Origin: Hordeum vulgare subsp. vulgare
Taxonomy: Eukaryota > Streptophyta > Magnoliopsida > Poales > Poaceae
Reading direction: 5' to 3'
Assembly: GCF_904849725.1 (NCBI RefSeq)
Contig: NC_058523.1
Span: 112,780,189 to 112,844,188 of the forward strand
Length of the DNA stretch: 64,000 bases
Shown piece by piece: positions 1-11,168 of the stretch (the first letter of the stretch is position 1; each line of letters starts with the position of its first letter). A model generated the notes under the pieces. It was given only the letters and a program-made list of their open reading frames with translations, did not search any database and was not told where the DNA came from. The translations under genes and the position numbers were made by a program.

Positions 1-99
1 ACTGCCCCCTCGGAAGGCATCGCTTGGGGTAACCACCTGACCAAGAAGTCCACATGCTCGCGCACCTCATCCCCGAGAGGGATCTGAAGCTCCGCGGGC

Positions 100-1092
100 G
101 CCAGATCCATCACGCAGAAAAGGTTGAATGCACGGTCATGGCAGCACAAGTTGGAGAAGACATGCAGCAGCGCGTTGTCGAGGAGGTCGCGCGCGCTGGA
201 CTCGATGTCTTCCTCCACCTTGGAAGCGCCCGACTCCAGCACCTCCACCACCTTGAGAAGGAAGTCGGGACAGCCTCCGTCTCCATGTGCTCGTGGCAGT
301 GCGGGGGCATCCCTAACGAAGCGGTGGAGTGCACCGCCTACGCGATGGGCAGTTCCAAGGACTGATGGGCGCACTGCGCCTCCATACACCGCGCGTGCGC
401 CGCATCATCCTTGGCCGCGTGCACGGCGTCCATGGCTTCACCGACCTGGGCCAGAAGCGACTTCAGCTCCTCCTTGGCCCCCCTTCTCTCTTGAAGGTGG
501 CTTCCAGGGCGGCTTGGGCACCCTGTAGCTGGGCCCTAAGCGAGCTCACCTCCTCTTGGAGCATGTCGTGCTTGAGCTGGAGGCAGCCTTCCTACCGGGC
601 GAGCTAGTCATGGTACTCCTCCAGGGCGGTTGCCCGCTCTCGAGCCACCTTCGCGTCTGCATCGGCAAGGGACTCCTCCTTGCTCGCCGCCGCGAGGGTG
701 GCCTCGTTAGCGAGAACGCGTCCTTCGAGGGCTTCGGGGTGCTCGCGCTCCGCCTCTTGGTCGCGGGCGGTACGGGCGGCCTCCCACTCATGGAGGGCCA
801 CGATCGCCTCCTACTCAATGATGGAGGCCTCCCTCAGGGCCAGGTCTGACCCGCACCCGGGGCTCCGAGGGGTGAACGCGGCGTCTCTGGTCGCGCGCCC
901 CCAGGGCTCTGCCGTAGCCCTGAGGAGGTTCATAGATCCTCCAAGCCCTGTCAGGGCAGGTGCGGAGGAAGAGGCCTCACCAACCATCGGCATGTGAGGG
1001 GGTGCTCCCAGCGTGCCATCCCTGCATCTCTTGGGTACGGGCGTCTTGGAAAGCTCGACGGCCAGACTCATCAGATAAGGCAGGATATGCAA
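100..1092 (-). pseudogene. Antisense coiled-coil ORF of Gypsy element F (broken)
   Basis: On the minus strand, 1092-811 and 801-604 lie in the same frame and are separated by one stop. The second block is alanine-, glutamate- and arginine-rich with a heptad-like pattern (for example ALHEWEAARTARDQEAERE), as in the coiled-coil part of grass proteins labelled putative gypsy-type transposon. Reading continues below 604 in other frames, so the ORF is frameshifted. Its direction is opposite to the LTR at 1759-2631, which matches the antisense ORF of Grande-like elements. The function of such ORFs is not established. The lower limit near 100 is approximate. Confidence 0.55.
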
Positions 1093-1758
1093 GGAAAAGC
1101 GATAACAATATCACACTTACTCGTCACTAGCAGCCTAGTGCCAGCATGCCGGGGTTGGACTTGGGGATCGGTCCTCGTTTCCCCTGAGGGGTGGCGGTGG
1201 CATCGAAGGCCTCTCCCGCGCCTCGGCGCTTGTGGCATCCCTACTGGCTACCATGGAACTAAGGGAAGAAGGTGGTGTTTGCGCAAGTATGGCAAAGAAG
1301 TGTGGGAAGAAGGTAGATGGGGGAAGCTTTTGTTGTGGCGGCTCCCCCTCGGGTGCGGTGGTGCTGTAGGCACAACTGCACTGTCTGAGACACCGTGGGA
1401 GGTGAAGGCAACGCACACCCTGTTGAGCGCCATGTGCCAGGACTGGCCATGGACAGCTGAGGCTCGCGTCCCCTCGCTCCTCCAATGAGCTCCCCGCGCG
1501 TGCCGCGTGTCCCGGGGCAATCTTACACGAGAAGGATGGCACAAGTGGGTGGCACTGGTCAAGGGAGCAATGATAGTAGGAGCTACATGCAGGCTTTACA
1601 TCAACGTACTCGGGGCGGTTTCGAAGCTCTGTGGGAAGGAGAAGAGTCTCACAACACATCGGGTGCCACACGTCAAGCCTGGCCTACACACGATTTGGGC
1701 CCGCGCCGCTTCGCCCCCCCACCAGGAGGAATGTGCCTAACACGGGCCCAGGGGCTAC
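1093..1758 (+). other. Internal noncoding 3' region of element F with polypurine tract
   Basis: I see no protein similarity here. ORFs up to about 178 codons on the minus strand are by-products of GC richness. The last bases, AGGGGCTAC at 1750-1758, sit directly before the LTR start TGTCGG. The combination GGGGCTAC-TGTCGG is the usual polypurine tract and LTR junction of this group of grass Gypsy elements and would prime plus-strand DNA synthesis. Confidence 0.6.
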
Positions 1759-2631
1759 TGTCGGGCCCTTGGGACCGGGGTTGCCCAAGCCCATCGGCCT
1801 GCGGCCCCAGGCGCGATGCTGCTGCACAAGCCTGGCTCGGCCCATCGGCAGCCCCGAGAAGGAACACTCTCACAAGGCGAACATCTGAGGGTCGCTGCCA
1901 AGGACCATGAGAGGGCGCTTGTAGTGAGGACACGCCATGAGGCCACCCATGATACTCTCGTGGGGCGGGCCCATCTAGGGCGACCTGACAAGACCCGACG
2001 ACCCTGCGCCCTGTGTGGGTGATACATGTTGCCAAGGAGACGCGGGAGTGGTGCCAGTGGGCACGGGTAGGAAGGATTCCCACTTTCGTGTTAAGGAAGT
2101 GGGGCCAGCTAGCGGGCTCCCAAAGCAACCCCCAAAGGTGTTCTATTTGGTCAAGAGGTCTAAGGCTGGGAGCTTGGCAAGGTAGAGGTCACCCCCGAGC
2201 CCATCAGTGCATCATGGGGAAGGGCTTTTGTAGGCGAAGACTACTTTTGTCAGGGGGGCCACCGTCATGTCCCCTTCCAAAATGGCCGTTGTGGAAACTC
2301 TTCCCGTGAAGTGTGTTTTAGGGGAAGAGGACCAAGGCTAGTATAACGGGAGAGGCCCGACCTCTCTAGCAGGGTGGACCCCCATTGTTTCTGCTAGGTC
2401 AAGAACCCACCTTTGTACCCGTATTCCACCTCAAGCAATCCAGCCAAGCAAGGGTAGGTTTTTACACCACAAGGTGGCCCCAACCTATAAAGTGCCTGCC
2501 TGTTCTCATTTGTCTTCATTTTCTTGAGCCGTCGAAGAGTCGTTGTGAATTTGGGAGATTGAACAGGGAAGGAGGGAGAGCGCACCCCAGAGTTCAAACC
2601 TTTTTGGGTCTGCGGAGCCCCGATTCTGACA
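1759..2631 (+). repeat. 3' LTR of Gypsy element F
   Basis: The LTR is 873 bp, starts TGTCGGGCCC after the polypurine tract and ends CTGACA. It contains a TATA-like CTATAAAG at 2485-2492, preceded by a block typical of grass Gypsy LTRs (ACACCACAAGGTGGCCCCAA). The sequence after 2631 is LINE reverse transcriptase, so the element ends here. The other LTR and the left TSD copy are outside the window; the right TSD copy would be CATGC (2632-2636). Confidence 0.75.
2485..2492 (+). promoter_or_regulatory. TATA box of element F LTR
   Basis: CTATAAAG sits about 140 bp before the LTR end, in the position expected for the U3/R boundary. It was identified by motif and location only. Confidence 0.5.
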
Positions 2632-2637
2632 CATGCA

Positions 2638-3110
2638 ATGCAGAAGATGGGCTTCGCTCACTGGTGGGTACAATGGATCATGACTTGTGTTACCACGGTG
2701 AGGTATCGAGTAAAACTCAGTGGAGCTATCTTGGACTAGTTTGTACTATCACATGGGTTTTGGAAAGGTGGCCCTTTGTCCCTGTTCTTGTTCCTGCTTG
2801 TGGTTGATGGTCTCTCTGCACTTCTCAAACATGGTATGGAGATGCATGTGATCGATCCGGTGAAAATGTGCGCCAACGCACCGGGTATATCTCACCTATT
2901 ATTTGTAGATGACACACTTCTATTTTTCAAAGCTAACCATGACCAAGCTATTTGTATCAAGGAAATCATAGCCACATATGCTAGCGCTACTGGCCAACTC
3001 ATTAATCAACAAAAATGCTCAATTCAGTTTGGTGAGTGTTGTGCAGATGTGGAAAAACATGAGGTACGTGCTATTTTGGAAATCCAAGTTGAGAGTTTTG
3101 AAGAGATATA
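2638..3110 (+). pseudogene. LINE-1 reverse transcriptase fragment
   Basis: One frame reads through motifs of plant L1 reverse transcriptase: a WVQWIMTCVTTVRYRV block before the palm, PLSLFLFLLVVDGLSALL (normally GDPLSPYLF), and FVDDTLLFFKA as the active-site box with two aspartates. A stop at 2737-2739 interrupts the frame. The N-terminal fingers are missing because element F inserted upstream. The enzyme would perform target-primed reverse transcription of LINE RNA. Confidence 0.85.
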
Positions 3111-3229
3111 GTTGGGTCTCCCTACACCGGATGGTCGTATGCATAAGAGAAGGTAACAGAACTTGCAATAGCGACCACGGAAGAGAATCGTGCTCTTGGG
3201 TGATACCCTATAAATGGTGGTCAAGGAGA

Positions 3230-3954
3230 CAATGATAAAATCAGTTGGCCAGGCCCTTCCAACTTACAAAATGGGTGTTTTTAAGGTGCCATATTCAGTT
3301 TGTGATGATCTTACGAGCTTTGTCAGAAACTTCTGGTGGGGGGAAAGGAAACACAAAAGGAAAGCTCACTAGGTCGCATGGGACAGGATAACCATACCAA
3401 AGAGTAGAGGAGGGCTGGGATTTAGAGATGTTCGCCTGTTCAACCAAGCATTGCTTGCATGACAAGCCTCATGCCTACTCACAAAGCCAGATTCACTTTG
3501 TGCGAGAGTGCTCAAAGCTAAATATTACCCTAAAGACTCTCTAGTGGACACTGTTTTTGCAGGTAACGCGTCCTCTACATGGCATGCAATCAACCATGGC
3601 CGAGACCTTCTCAAGAAGGGTCTGATTTGGTGCATTGGTAACACGGAAAGGGTCCGAATATGGCGTGACCCATGGATGCCTTGGCCACTTTCCTACCGGG
3701 TGATCACAAACCATGCCAAATGTCGCCTCAGGAGAGTGACACAGTTGATCTATGCCCATGGTCGTTGGGATCATGGGGTGATCTACGCTCACTTTATGCC
3801 TCTCAACATCGATGAGATCATGAAGATAAATTTGAGCCAGCAACAGATGGAGGACATCATCGCATGGGTACCACATGCCCATGGAATCTTGAGTGTAAGA
3901 AGAACGTACAAGATGGCCCTCTACAAGAAAAACACACATCTACATGTGCTATGA
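3230..3954 (+). pseudogene. LINE-1 ORF2 connection region
   Basis: Downstream of the palm, degenerate frames keep plant-LINE landmarks: a FVRNFWWGERKHKRK block, a GGLGFRDVRLFNQALLA block, and in the 3508-3954 frame LKAKYYP followed by ASSTWHAI and RVRIWRDPW. These characterise the region between reverse transcriptase and the zinc-binding and RNase H part of plant L1 ORF2. Frame changes occur around 3110-3510. The open part ends at 3954, after which a degraded zf-RVT-like stretch continues to about 4200. Confidence 0.75.
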
Positions 3955-4544
3955 GCAGGGCACCGGACGATAGTAGGGTCGTCTGGGACATGTTATGGGG
4001 GTGCCCTGCTCCCCAAAGGTAAGCATACTGGCATGGCGAGTGGTGAAAAATGCACTAGCTACAATGGCAAATTTGGATAGAAGAAGTATATCATATATTG
4101 ATATTTTCCCTTTGTCTGGTTTGGAACGATAGGACACGTACCACGTCTTCTGCAGATGGCCGAGAGCGAGAGAACTTTGTCAAGCCATGTTGGAGTCTTG
4201 GAGCATGCCAAAGCTGGATACATTTACTAATACATGACCCGAGTGGTTGCTGCACCTCCTGGAGCATTGTACTGATCCGGAGCACCTTCCTGTAATCATG
4301 AAGACATGAAAAATATGACATGTACACAATGAGATGACCCACAATAAGCCGGCCCCATCTACCGAAGCATCTCGACAATTCCTCTTGAGCTACATGGACT
4401 CACTGATGTGCATTAAAAACATCCAAATGCGGACATTGCTCGAAGAAAGACGATGGTAAGCTATTTGTCACACGAAGAGGAAACAACAAGACGATGTCTC
4501 CCCTGCTTACAACCCAAGGCCCTCGGTGAGATGGAATGCACCGC

Positions 4545-4720
4545 CGTAGGGATGGTGCAAACTGAATGTCGATGGGGCCTTCGTTGAAGCGGACAAGATA
4601 GGAGATGCTGGTATGATTCTTCGTAATTCCAATGGTGAGGTGATATTTGCATCTTGCCGCTATTTAACATCATGTGCGAGCGCGCTAGAGGCAGAACTTT
4701 CTCCTTGTCGAGAAGGAATC
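4545..4720 (+). pseudogene. LINE-1 RNase H domain fragment
   Basis: A frame reading KLNVDGAF, then GDAGMILRNSNGEVIFASCR, then ALEAEL matches the RVT_3 type RNase H carried at the C-terminus of plant LINE ORF2. The first catalytic aspartate (in VDGAF) and the glutamate in LEAEL are visible. The domain is frame-broken soon after 4700 and cut by the next element at 4831. Confidence 0.7.
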
Positions 4721-4830
4721 TGACTCACTCTTGACTGGAGCACCCCACCCTTCATCTTCGAGACCGAATGCACCATGGTTGTGAGCATGCTAAATGGCAT
4801 AGAAGTTGATAGATAATCAGCTACGACAAA

Positions 4831-6287
4831 GATACATCTCCAACGTATCTATAATTTTTTAATCTTCCATGTTGTTATATCACCATTCTTGGAAGTTTTA
4901 TGATCATTTTATAGCAACTTTATACCATTTTTTGGGACTAACCGGTTGACATAGTGCCTAGTGTCACTTGCTATTTTTTGTTGTTCTTTCCTTCGTAGAA
5001 AATCCGTATCAGGTGAAGTCCAAATTTCATGAAACTTTATGAAGATTTTTTTGGACCAGAAGGAAACTTGGGAGCCAAGAATGAGAAGCAGACGAGGCCT
5101 AGGTGAGGCACTAGTCACCAGGATGCGCCCAGGGCCCCTAGTGCGGTCTTATATCTAGTGGGGCCGTTGGGCACCCTCTCCACCACCTCTGATCTCTATA
5201 AGTACCCAAATATTCAGAAAAGCCTAGAGGAGTTGACGAAAAATCGTTTCAGCCGCCGCAAGTTCCACAAGCCAGGAAATCCAATCTAGAGCCCGTTCTG
5301 GAGAGGAAGACGATCACGGAGGGGTTCACCATCCTCATTGGTGCTCCTCTGATGATGCGTGAGTATTTCATGTCAGACCTATGTGCCCGTAGGCAGTAGC
5401 TAGATGGCTTTCTATCTCATTTTATTTCAATAAAATTGTCTCTTGGAGATCCATATGATGTAACTCTTTCTTTTGTGGTGTGTTTCTTGTCATACGATGG
5501 ATTATGAGTTTATAATCACATCTATGAAAACATATTCATGCTTGATTATTATAGCCTCGTATTAATTCTCTGATATTCTGTTTTCGTATGGCCAACTTGA
5601 TCTTTTATCTTGCAATGGGAAGAGGTGCTTTCGATCGGTTCGATCTTGTGGTGATCAATCTTATTGACAAAAAGAGACATGACACACATGTATCGTTGCT
5701 ATAAAGGATAAAAAAATGGGGTCCATTCCGACATGAATAGATATTGTCTACATCATGTCATTGTTCTTAAGGAATTAATCCATTTCTCCATGAACTCAAT
5801 ACACTAGATGCATGTTGGATAGTGGTCGATGTGTGGAGTAATAGAAGTAGATGCAAGCAGAAGTTGGTCTACATTTCTTGGACGTGATGCCTATATACAT
5901 GATCATTGTCTTGAATATTGTCATAATTACCTGATCTTATTTCAATTGCCCAGTAGTAATTTGTCTACCCACCGTTTGCTATTTTATCGAGAGAATACAC
6001 TACTGAAACCTACGGCCCCGGGGTCTACTTCACATCATCTATTTGCAATCTCTACTTTGCTATTTGTGTTTCTATTTTATTTGCTCTTTTGTTTCTAGAT
6101 CTATATTATTAAAAAACCCAAAAATACCATGGTGTGTTCTATTTGCTATCACTCTTATTTGCATCTATCAAGCTATCCTTACTTTACCCACGAGGGATTG
6201 ACAACCCCTCCACGCGTTGGGTTGTGAGGATTTGCTATTTGTGTGGAGGTATTGCTTACATAGTCTTGTGGATCTTCCTACTTGATT
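4831..6287 (+). repeat. First A/B LTR, left part (5' portion)
   Basis: It starts with a mutated terminus (AGATACATC where the second copy has TGATACATC). It aligns along its length with the LTR at 18243-19784 and breaks at the LINE-2 target site 6271-6287. The remaining 97 bp are at 13412-13508. The joined length is about 1554 bp against 1542 bp for the second LTR. A TATA-like TATAAGTA is at 5197-5204. Confidence 0.85.
6271..6287. repeat. LINE-2 target-site duplication, left copy
   Basis: GATCTTCCTACTTGATT is repeated exactly at 13395-13411. A 17-bp perfect duplication flanking a LINE with a terminal T-run is the signature of target-primed reverse transcription. Confidence 0.95.
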
Positions 6288-6417
6288 TTTTTTGACGTAA
6301 GATAGTAGGATAAGATCCCACTGCATGTATTTATAAAGCCAATAGTTACACATGTACATGGGGGGTGGTGTGGGGTGAGAGGGGGGGGGTGAGGTGGGTA
6401 GGGGGTGGAGTTACATA

Positions 6418-6864
6418 TTAGGAAGTGACAACTAGGGTTGGAACAACGTTGTCTATGATCTGCACCTTGCTAGCAGGCACACGGTATCTAAGGTTAGATA
6501 AGTCTATGACAAATCTACTTTGCCAAGCCCCCAGAGAGGGAGTTATATGTTCAAAGCACTTGTTATTTCTTTCCTTCCATAGACTCCAGGCTGCCACTAG
6601 GAAAATCTCGATGAACATGTTTCGGGGGTGCTCTGTCCTTTGGTGTTGCAGTATCTCCAGCCTATGTCGTCGATCCGACCATTTGATGTTCAACATATCC
6701 CAACAGCGCTGGCTAAAGCTACATTCTAAAAAGAGATGTTCAAGGGTTTCCTCCACGTGTTGATCACATAGCATGCAGTCCAGAGTAGACCCGATGTTGT
6801 AATGCCTTCGTTTGAGCATATTCCTCGTGTTAAGCATGTCCATCAGCAAGAACCATCCGAACAC
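6418..6864 (-). pseudogene. LINE-2 ORF2 C-terminus, zf-RVT domain
   Basis: The 148-codon frame contains LNTRNMLKRR, then CMLCDQHVEETLEHLFLEC, which gives the C-x2-C and H-x4-C pattern of the zf-RVT domain at the end of plant LINE ORF2. It then continues with AWSLWKERNNKCFE, also typical of this region. No RNase H domain follows; the stop near 6418 leads straight into the 3' UTR, so this LINE differs in domain content from LINE-1. Its frame is shifted relative to reverse transcriptase upstream. Confidence 0.8.
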
Positions 6865-7271
6865 GTTAATCTTTGGGACACATTTTGTTTTCCACAGCTA
6901 GCTAAACGCCGCATGTACCGTGGCTCCTCTGAAATAGAACTGACGGTACGTTGCTGTTGTAAAGGTGTCAGCTCCCTAGGTACATACCCAGTCATCTCTT
7001 CTAGGGTTTAGTCGCACATCTCTAATTTCCTGTTGCATCACCTTGAGCTCTTCATGCGCTTGTTCCGACAGTGGTAGTGAGAAGGCTTCTTGTAGCGAGT
7101 TTGTCCCGAAGAAGGTGTGAACCGAAACATCCTCAGTTCTAGCGAAGGAGAAGGCACGAGGGAACTTTTCTGCATAGACGACATTGTTCCAGTCATCCTT
7201 CTAAAAGAGCGACGAAAGGCCATTGTTAACCCTGACTCGTGTTATCCCTCGGAACACCGACATGAGTTTAG

Positions 7272-8150
7272 TTAGTTCTCGCCACCAGAAGGAGCCACAC
7301 CGATCTCGGCATGGGGTATTGCTTCACTGTAGTGTGTGTTCCAAATCAATGATACCCATGGGATCTCCTTTCGATTGTAGAACTTGTAAAGCATCTTCAG
7401 GAGCATGGCATCGTTCTGCAGCTTGAGATTCAAGACCCCCAGGCCCCCATTTTCTTTGGGGCGGCAAACTGATTCCCAGGCTACTAGGGCATTGCTCTTA
7501 TACCCATCTTCAGTCTTCTTCCTCCACAGGCACCTCCTCCATATCTTATCAAATTGTTCCACGATTGTCGGGGGGATTATGAGAGTCCCCATTGAGAACA
7601 CAAGTAGCAACGTGATGAGCGAGTTCATCAAAGCTAATCTGCCCGCATGCGACATCAGTGACATAGCAGCTATGATTTTCCTCTCTGCTTTACACACAAG
7701 CGGTGTCATGTCTAGGACAGTGGGCTTTGACATAGCCAGCGGAAGGCCTAGATAGGTGAATGGCATGGTTGCTTGTGCACATCGAAAGATCGAGATGATG
7801 GTGTTGCAGCCGTCCAGCGTCACGTTAATAGGAACTAGGGTTGATTTCTGATAGTTAATCTTGGGACCTATAGTGGTGGCGAAATCATCCAGTATTCGTT
7901 TCATTCTCGCAGCTTGGACACGACACGCCTGCATGATGATGATGGTGTCATCGGCATATTGGATTACTGGAAATGTAACATCACCTCTAGGATCAATGGG
8001 GTGTGATAATAAGCCAAGATTCAACTGTTTGTTAATCTCAGTTTGGAGGAGATCAGCTGCCAGTACAAAAAGCAATGGGTAGAGAGGATCTCCCTGTCTT
8101 ACTCCACATCTACAGGGAAACTGTTTACCAGGGACGCCATTCAGTAGCAC
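7272..8150 (-). pseudogene. LINE-2 reverse transcriptase, palm and connection part
   Basis: The 292-codon open frame starts just before CGVRQGDPLYPLLFVLAADL (finger/palm motif) and contains the active-site box YADDTIII, then YLGLPL, and later SLITLLLVFSMGTLIIP, IWRRCLWR and GGLGVLNLKLQNDAMLLK. All are hallmarks of plant L1 ORF2. Both catalytic aspartates are present. The frame differs from the 8273-9001 segment, so a frameshift or small loss lies between 8150 and 8273. Confidence 0.9.
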
Positions 8151-8272
8151 CGATGATTTCCCTGACGAGAAGATGCACTTGATCCATTAGATCCACTTGG
8201 AATTAAACCCCATATGTTGCATGATGGTGATCATTGCCGAATGTTCAACCGTATAAAACGCTTTAGCGTAAT

Positions 8273-9001
8273 CTAAGTTAAGAAGAACCACCTCCTTTCG
8301 GGACTTTGACATTGGTGAATGTACTCGAAAGCCCACGCCAAGAAATCACGAATAGATCTACCACGGAGGAACCCATGCTGGTTTCTATGCACAATCTGTA
8401 GAATGATTTTCTTAAGCCGTTGTGCTAGTATCTCGGTGATCATCTTGAGGCAACAGTTAAGCAGTGTAATGGGACGATAGTCGTTTACTGGCTCAGGCGA
8501 CGATGTTTTGGGGATGAGCGTGATGTGTTCATAATTGAGAGATTCAAAGTTGAGATTACCTTGGTGGAATTCATCACAGAGATCATAGAAGTCCTTTTTG
8601 ATGATGTGCCAGCAAGCTTTCAGAAAGGCGCCATTAAAACCGTCCGGCCCTGGTGATTTGTCCGCTGGCATCTCTTTAACTACAACATCAATTTCTTCTT
8701 GTGTAAAGGGGATAGTGAGAGCTTCAAAATCGACAACTTGTCGCCTTAGCTGTGTTAGATCAAATCTTATATCTGGTGATCTCGCTGTGCCCATCCTTGT
8801 TCTGTAGGTGTCAAACAGGAGAATCTCCTTGTTTGCATGTGTCTCAACCACGACTCCTTCTGCAGTTTTGAGTGTGGTCACATAGTTGTGTCTATAACGT
8901 TCAATCGCCACCGTTTGAAAGAATTTGGTATTTTCATCCCCAAACTTGATCCATCTGATCGTGCATCTCTTGCGCCAGTAGTCTTTCTGGCATTGCAGCA
9001 A
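8273..9001 (-). pseudogene. LINE-2 reverse transcriptase, N-terminal part
   Basis: The 242-codon frame reads IRWIKFGDENTKFFQ, then EMPADKSPGPDGFNGAFLKACW, LIPKTSSPEPVNDYRPITLLNC and NQHGFLRGRSIRD, which are the conserved N-terminal and fingers motifs of plant LINE reverse transcriptase. It shares a frame with the endonuclease segment upstream, from which stops separate it, and is frameshifted from the palm segment downstream. Confidence 0.9.
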
Positions 9002-9331
9002 CCTGAGAAGGTGAGTTTTGAGAATGCGCTAGAAGTTTCTTTCTGGCGCTGTGAGGGTACGTTTCTCTTCGATGGCATCTATCTCCAGCAATGTCTTGTT
9101 GGTGTTGATGGTTGCTACCTTTAGGCTAGAGATACTATTGCTCCAGCATTTTAGCGCAAATCGTACTGCCCTAAGTTTCTGACAAATTATCGCAGCTGCA
9201 TTGCTATCCCTACCATGTTTGATGGGTTTATTCCATGCTTGTGAAACCGTATCCATGAATCCTGGGTGAGCAGTCCAGTAGGTTTGAAAGCGGAAGATTT
9301 TGTTTCGTGGGATGTTTGTTTGGATCTCTAC

Positions 9332-10036
9332 TCAACAGGGAATATGATCTGAAACAGGTCGAGCCAAGGGACGTACCAAGGTGTTGGGAAAAGAAGTGGT
9401 CCAATTCAGAGAGGTAAAGAACCAGTCGAGCTGTTCTAGTAGGGGCTTTTGCTGCATATTCAACCATGTATATGCTCGGCCTTTAATTGGGATCTCTGTT
9501 AACGCCTGCTCGCTGATGAATTCGTTGAACGTGAACATGTCTTGAATATCACCTCCGGGTAGATTGCGATTTGTTGGGGCTCTAATGTTGTTGAATTTCC
9601 CCAGGATCAACCAGTCCTCGAATGCCTCAACATTAAGATCAAAGAGCCATGTTGTGAAACGAACGTGTTGTTCCCCTTGGCAGGGGACATATATGTTCAG
9701 TAGTTTCCATGTATGCCTTGATTGCGTCGATGAAAACTGAACCCCTAGAGCGAAATCCTCTGCGACAAACGTATCTCCTATAAACATAGTGTTGTTCCAA
9801 ATCGTGACTAGCCCACCAGAGGCACCTCTGGAGGGAATATAAGCAAATTTATCGAAGCGTTTGGGACACAAGGAACGTAAGGCATTAGCATCAAACCATG
9901 GCATTTTTGTTTCTTGTAAACAAATGATAGAGCAGCCGCTGTCACGAATAGCATTAGATAGAGCAAGATGTTTTTTGGGAGAATTAAGACCATGAATGTT
10001 CCAACATAAGACATTCCAATGATTCAAAAGCACCAT
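9332..10036 (-). pseudogene. LINE-2 ORF2 start: AP endonuclease-like domain
   Basis: ORF2 starts here with NVLCWNIHGLNSPKK, then CLQETKMPWFD, SRGASGGLVTIWNN, and a C-terminal SDHIPC, giving the exonuclease-endonuclease-phosphatase fold of L1 elements. It would nick target DNA to prime reverse transcription. The usual GDFN motif reads GKFNNIR here, so the conserved aspartate is replaced by lysine and the nuclease is probably dead. A stop at about 9332 ends the frame. The same frame resumes at 9256 and again at 9001. Confidence 0.9.
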
Positions 10037-10069
10037 AAAAATGATAGAAGTGTTATCTCAGGCACAAGC

Positions 10070-10959
10070 TTAAGCTTGGTCATCTTCAGGGCCTGGTTCT
10101 TCGCGAAGGAGCTCCTTAGCTACAAGCTCTGCTTCAGGTATGGCACAGAGCTGTGTCCCAATGGCTTGCATTGTGTTGATGGCAGTAGGTGGGGGTATCT
10201 CAATCGTCAGGGCATGGTCAGCATCGTGTAGTGCAATATTAGGAATCACCCTGGACTTAACTTTTGACTTAGAGATCTTACCCTCTGCCATGGATGGAAT
10301 CTTAAATCCATCATATTTGTTTGAACGCAGGCTGCGGCAAAGGTTAGCAGTGTCCACTTGTAACTTCATTTTGCCATTGTTATTCTGGGGGATCTGGCTG
10401 ACTTGTGGCCCCTGATCCATGTTGCACTCTGTTTCCAATGAAGCTCTTTGCTCTAGAGTTGGGGACAGTGGTTGCTCAGGGTATAATGCTTCTATCACAA
10501 CATCAGATGATGAGCTGATCATGGGGAGTGTAGAACAGGTGTTGCTAAAGATCAGACCATCGTTTCCCAGGGCTACTGCAAATTCCACATGCATTAATTC
10601 ATGTTTGAATTCAAATCCATTATTCCAAGGACCTCTAGAAGCTAAGAGAGTTTTATGGCTCTAAAGATGAAATCATTCAGCTGCTGCCTTGGAGCTGGAT
10701 CAATTAACAACAAGGTGAGCACTGATTCTCCATGTTCAGATAAGCCAAAGCGAATGCCTTCATTGTGAACTTCAAGAGAGATTCTCAAAAGGCCCTCATA
10801 ATGTTGTTGCTGAAGTGTTTGAGAGTGCATCACTAATGGAGGCAGGGATCCAACAGAAATAGTTGTGCTATCAGAACTGTTTGAGTAAGAGATAACATCA
10901 TTCCATGCTTGGGATGCACTATCTGAAATGTTATACTCAGGAACCAAACAATCTTGCAC
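10070..10959 (-). pseudogene. LINE-2 ORF1, C-terminal part
   Basis: Two minus-strand frames (10642-10959 and 10070-10594) lie between the main ORF1 frame and ORF2. The second contains LCRSLRSNKYDGFKIPS, a basic motif near the C-terminus of grass LINE ORF1 proteins. Both are separated from the 616-codon frame by frameshifts. The stop at 10070 is 34 bp before the ORF2 start at 10036, the usual tight ORF1-ORF2 spacing. Confidence 0.65.
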
Positions 10960-11168
10960 TTGGAGTCCCTGAGCAGCAAGCCAAGCCTGAAAATTATACA
11001 GGTATGGAGGTAGCTATGGTTCCTGTGGAGGTGAAGCTGGCCACACACCCCATCCATTATTCTGATCTTGCTGCTGTGGGGCTACATTAGCAGGAGGAAC
11101 CTCCTGAGGTTGAGCTGCATTTTGAACAAGCCAGTTATGCACTTGTTGCTGGTATAGTTGCTCAGCAG

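Larger units (their letters stand above)
1..2631 (+). mobile_element. Gypsy LTR retrotransposon F, 3' end only
   Basis: This is the right-hand end of an LTR retrotransposon whose pol and 5' LTR lie left of the window. It holds an antisense coiled-coil ORF, about 650 bp with no recognisable protein, a purine-rich tract and one complete LTR that reads on the plus strand. An antisense ORF between pol and the 3' LTR is known in Grande/RIRE2-type Gypsy elements (Tat lineage), and I infer that affiliation. The GC content is clearly higher than in the AT-rich Gypsy elements further right. The left boundary is the window edge, not a real end. Confidence 0.75.
2632..4830 (+). mobile_element. L1-type LINE-1, truncated and interrupted on both sides
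   Basis: This is a plus-strand non-LTR retrotransposon fragment. It starts in the middle of reverse transcriptase, continues through the connection region, and ends in RNase H. The left edge is exactly the end of the F LTR, and the reading frame is coding from the first bases, so F inserted into this LINE. The right edge is the start of an Athila-like LTR at 4831, again an insertion junction. The endonuclease and ORF1 are not in the window. Several stops and frameshifts show it is dead. Confidence 0.85.

Noticed and set aside
1135..1671. 178-codon minus-strand ORF
   Set aside because: No recognisable motif, overlapping open frames on both strands, and located in the noncoding 3' region of element F.
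4091..4378. Minus-strand ORF opposite LINE-1
   Set aside because: A shadow of degraded LINE coding sequence in the zf-RVT to RNase H interval.
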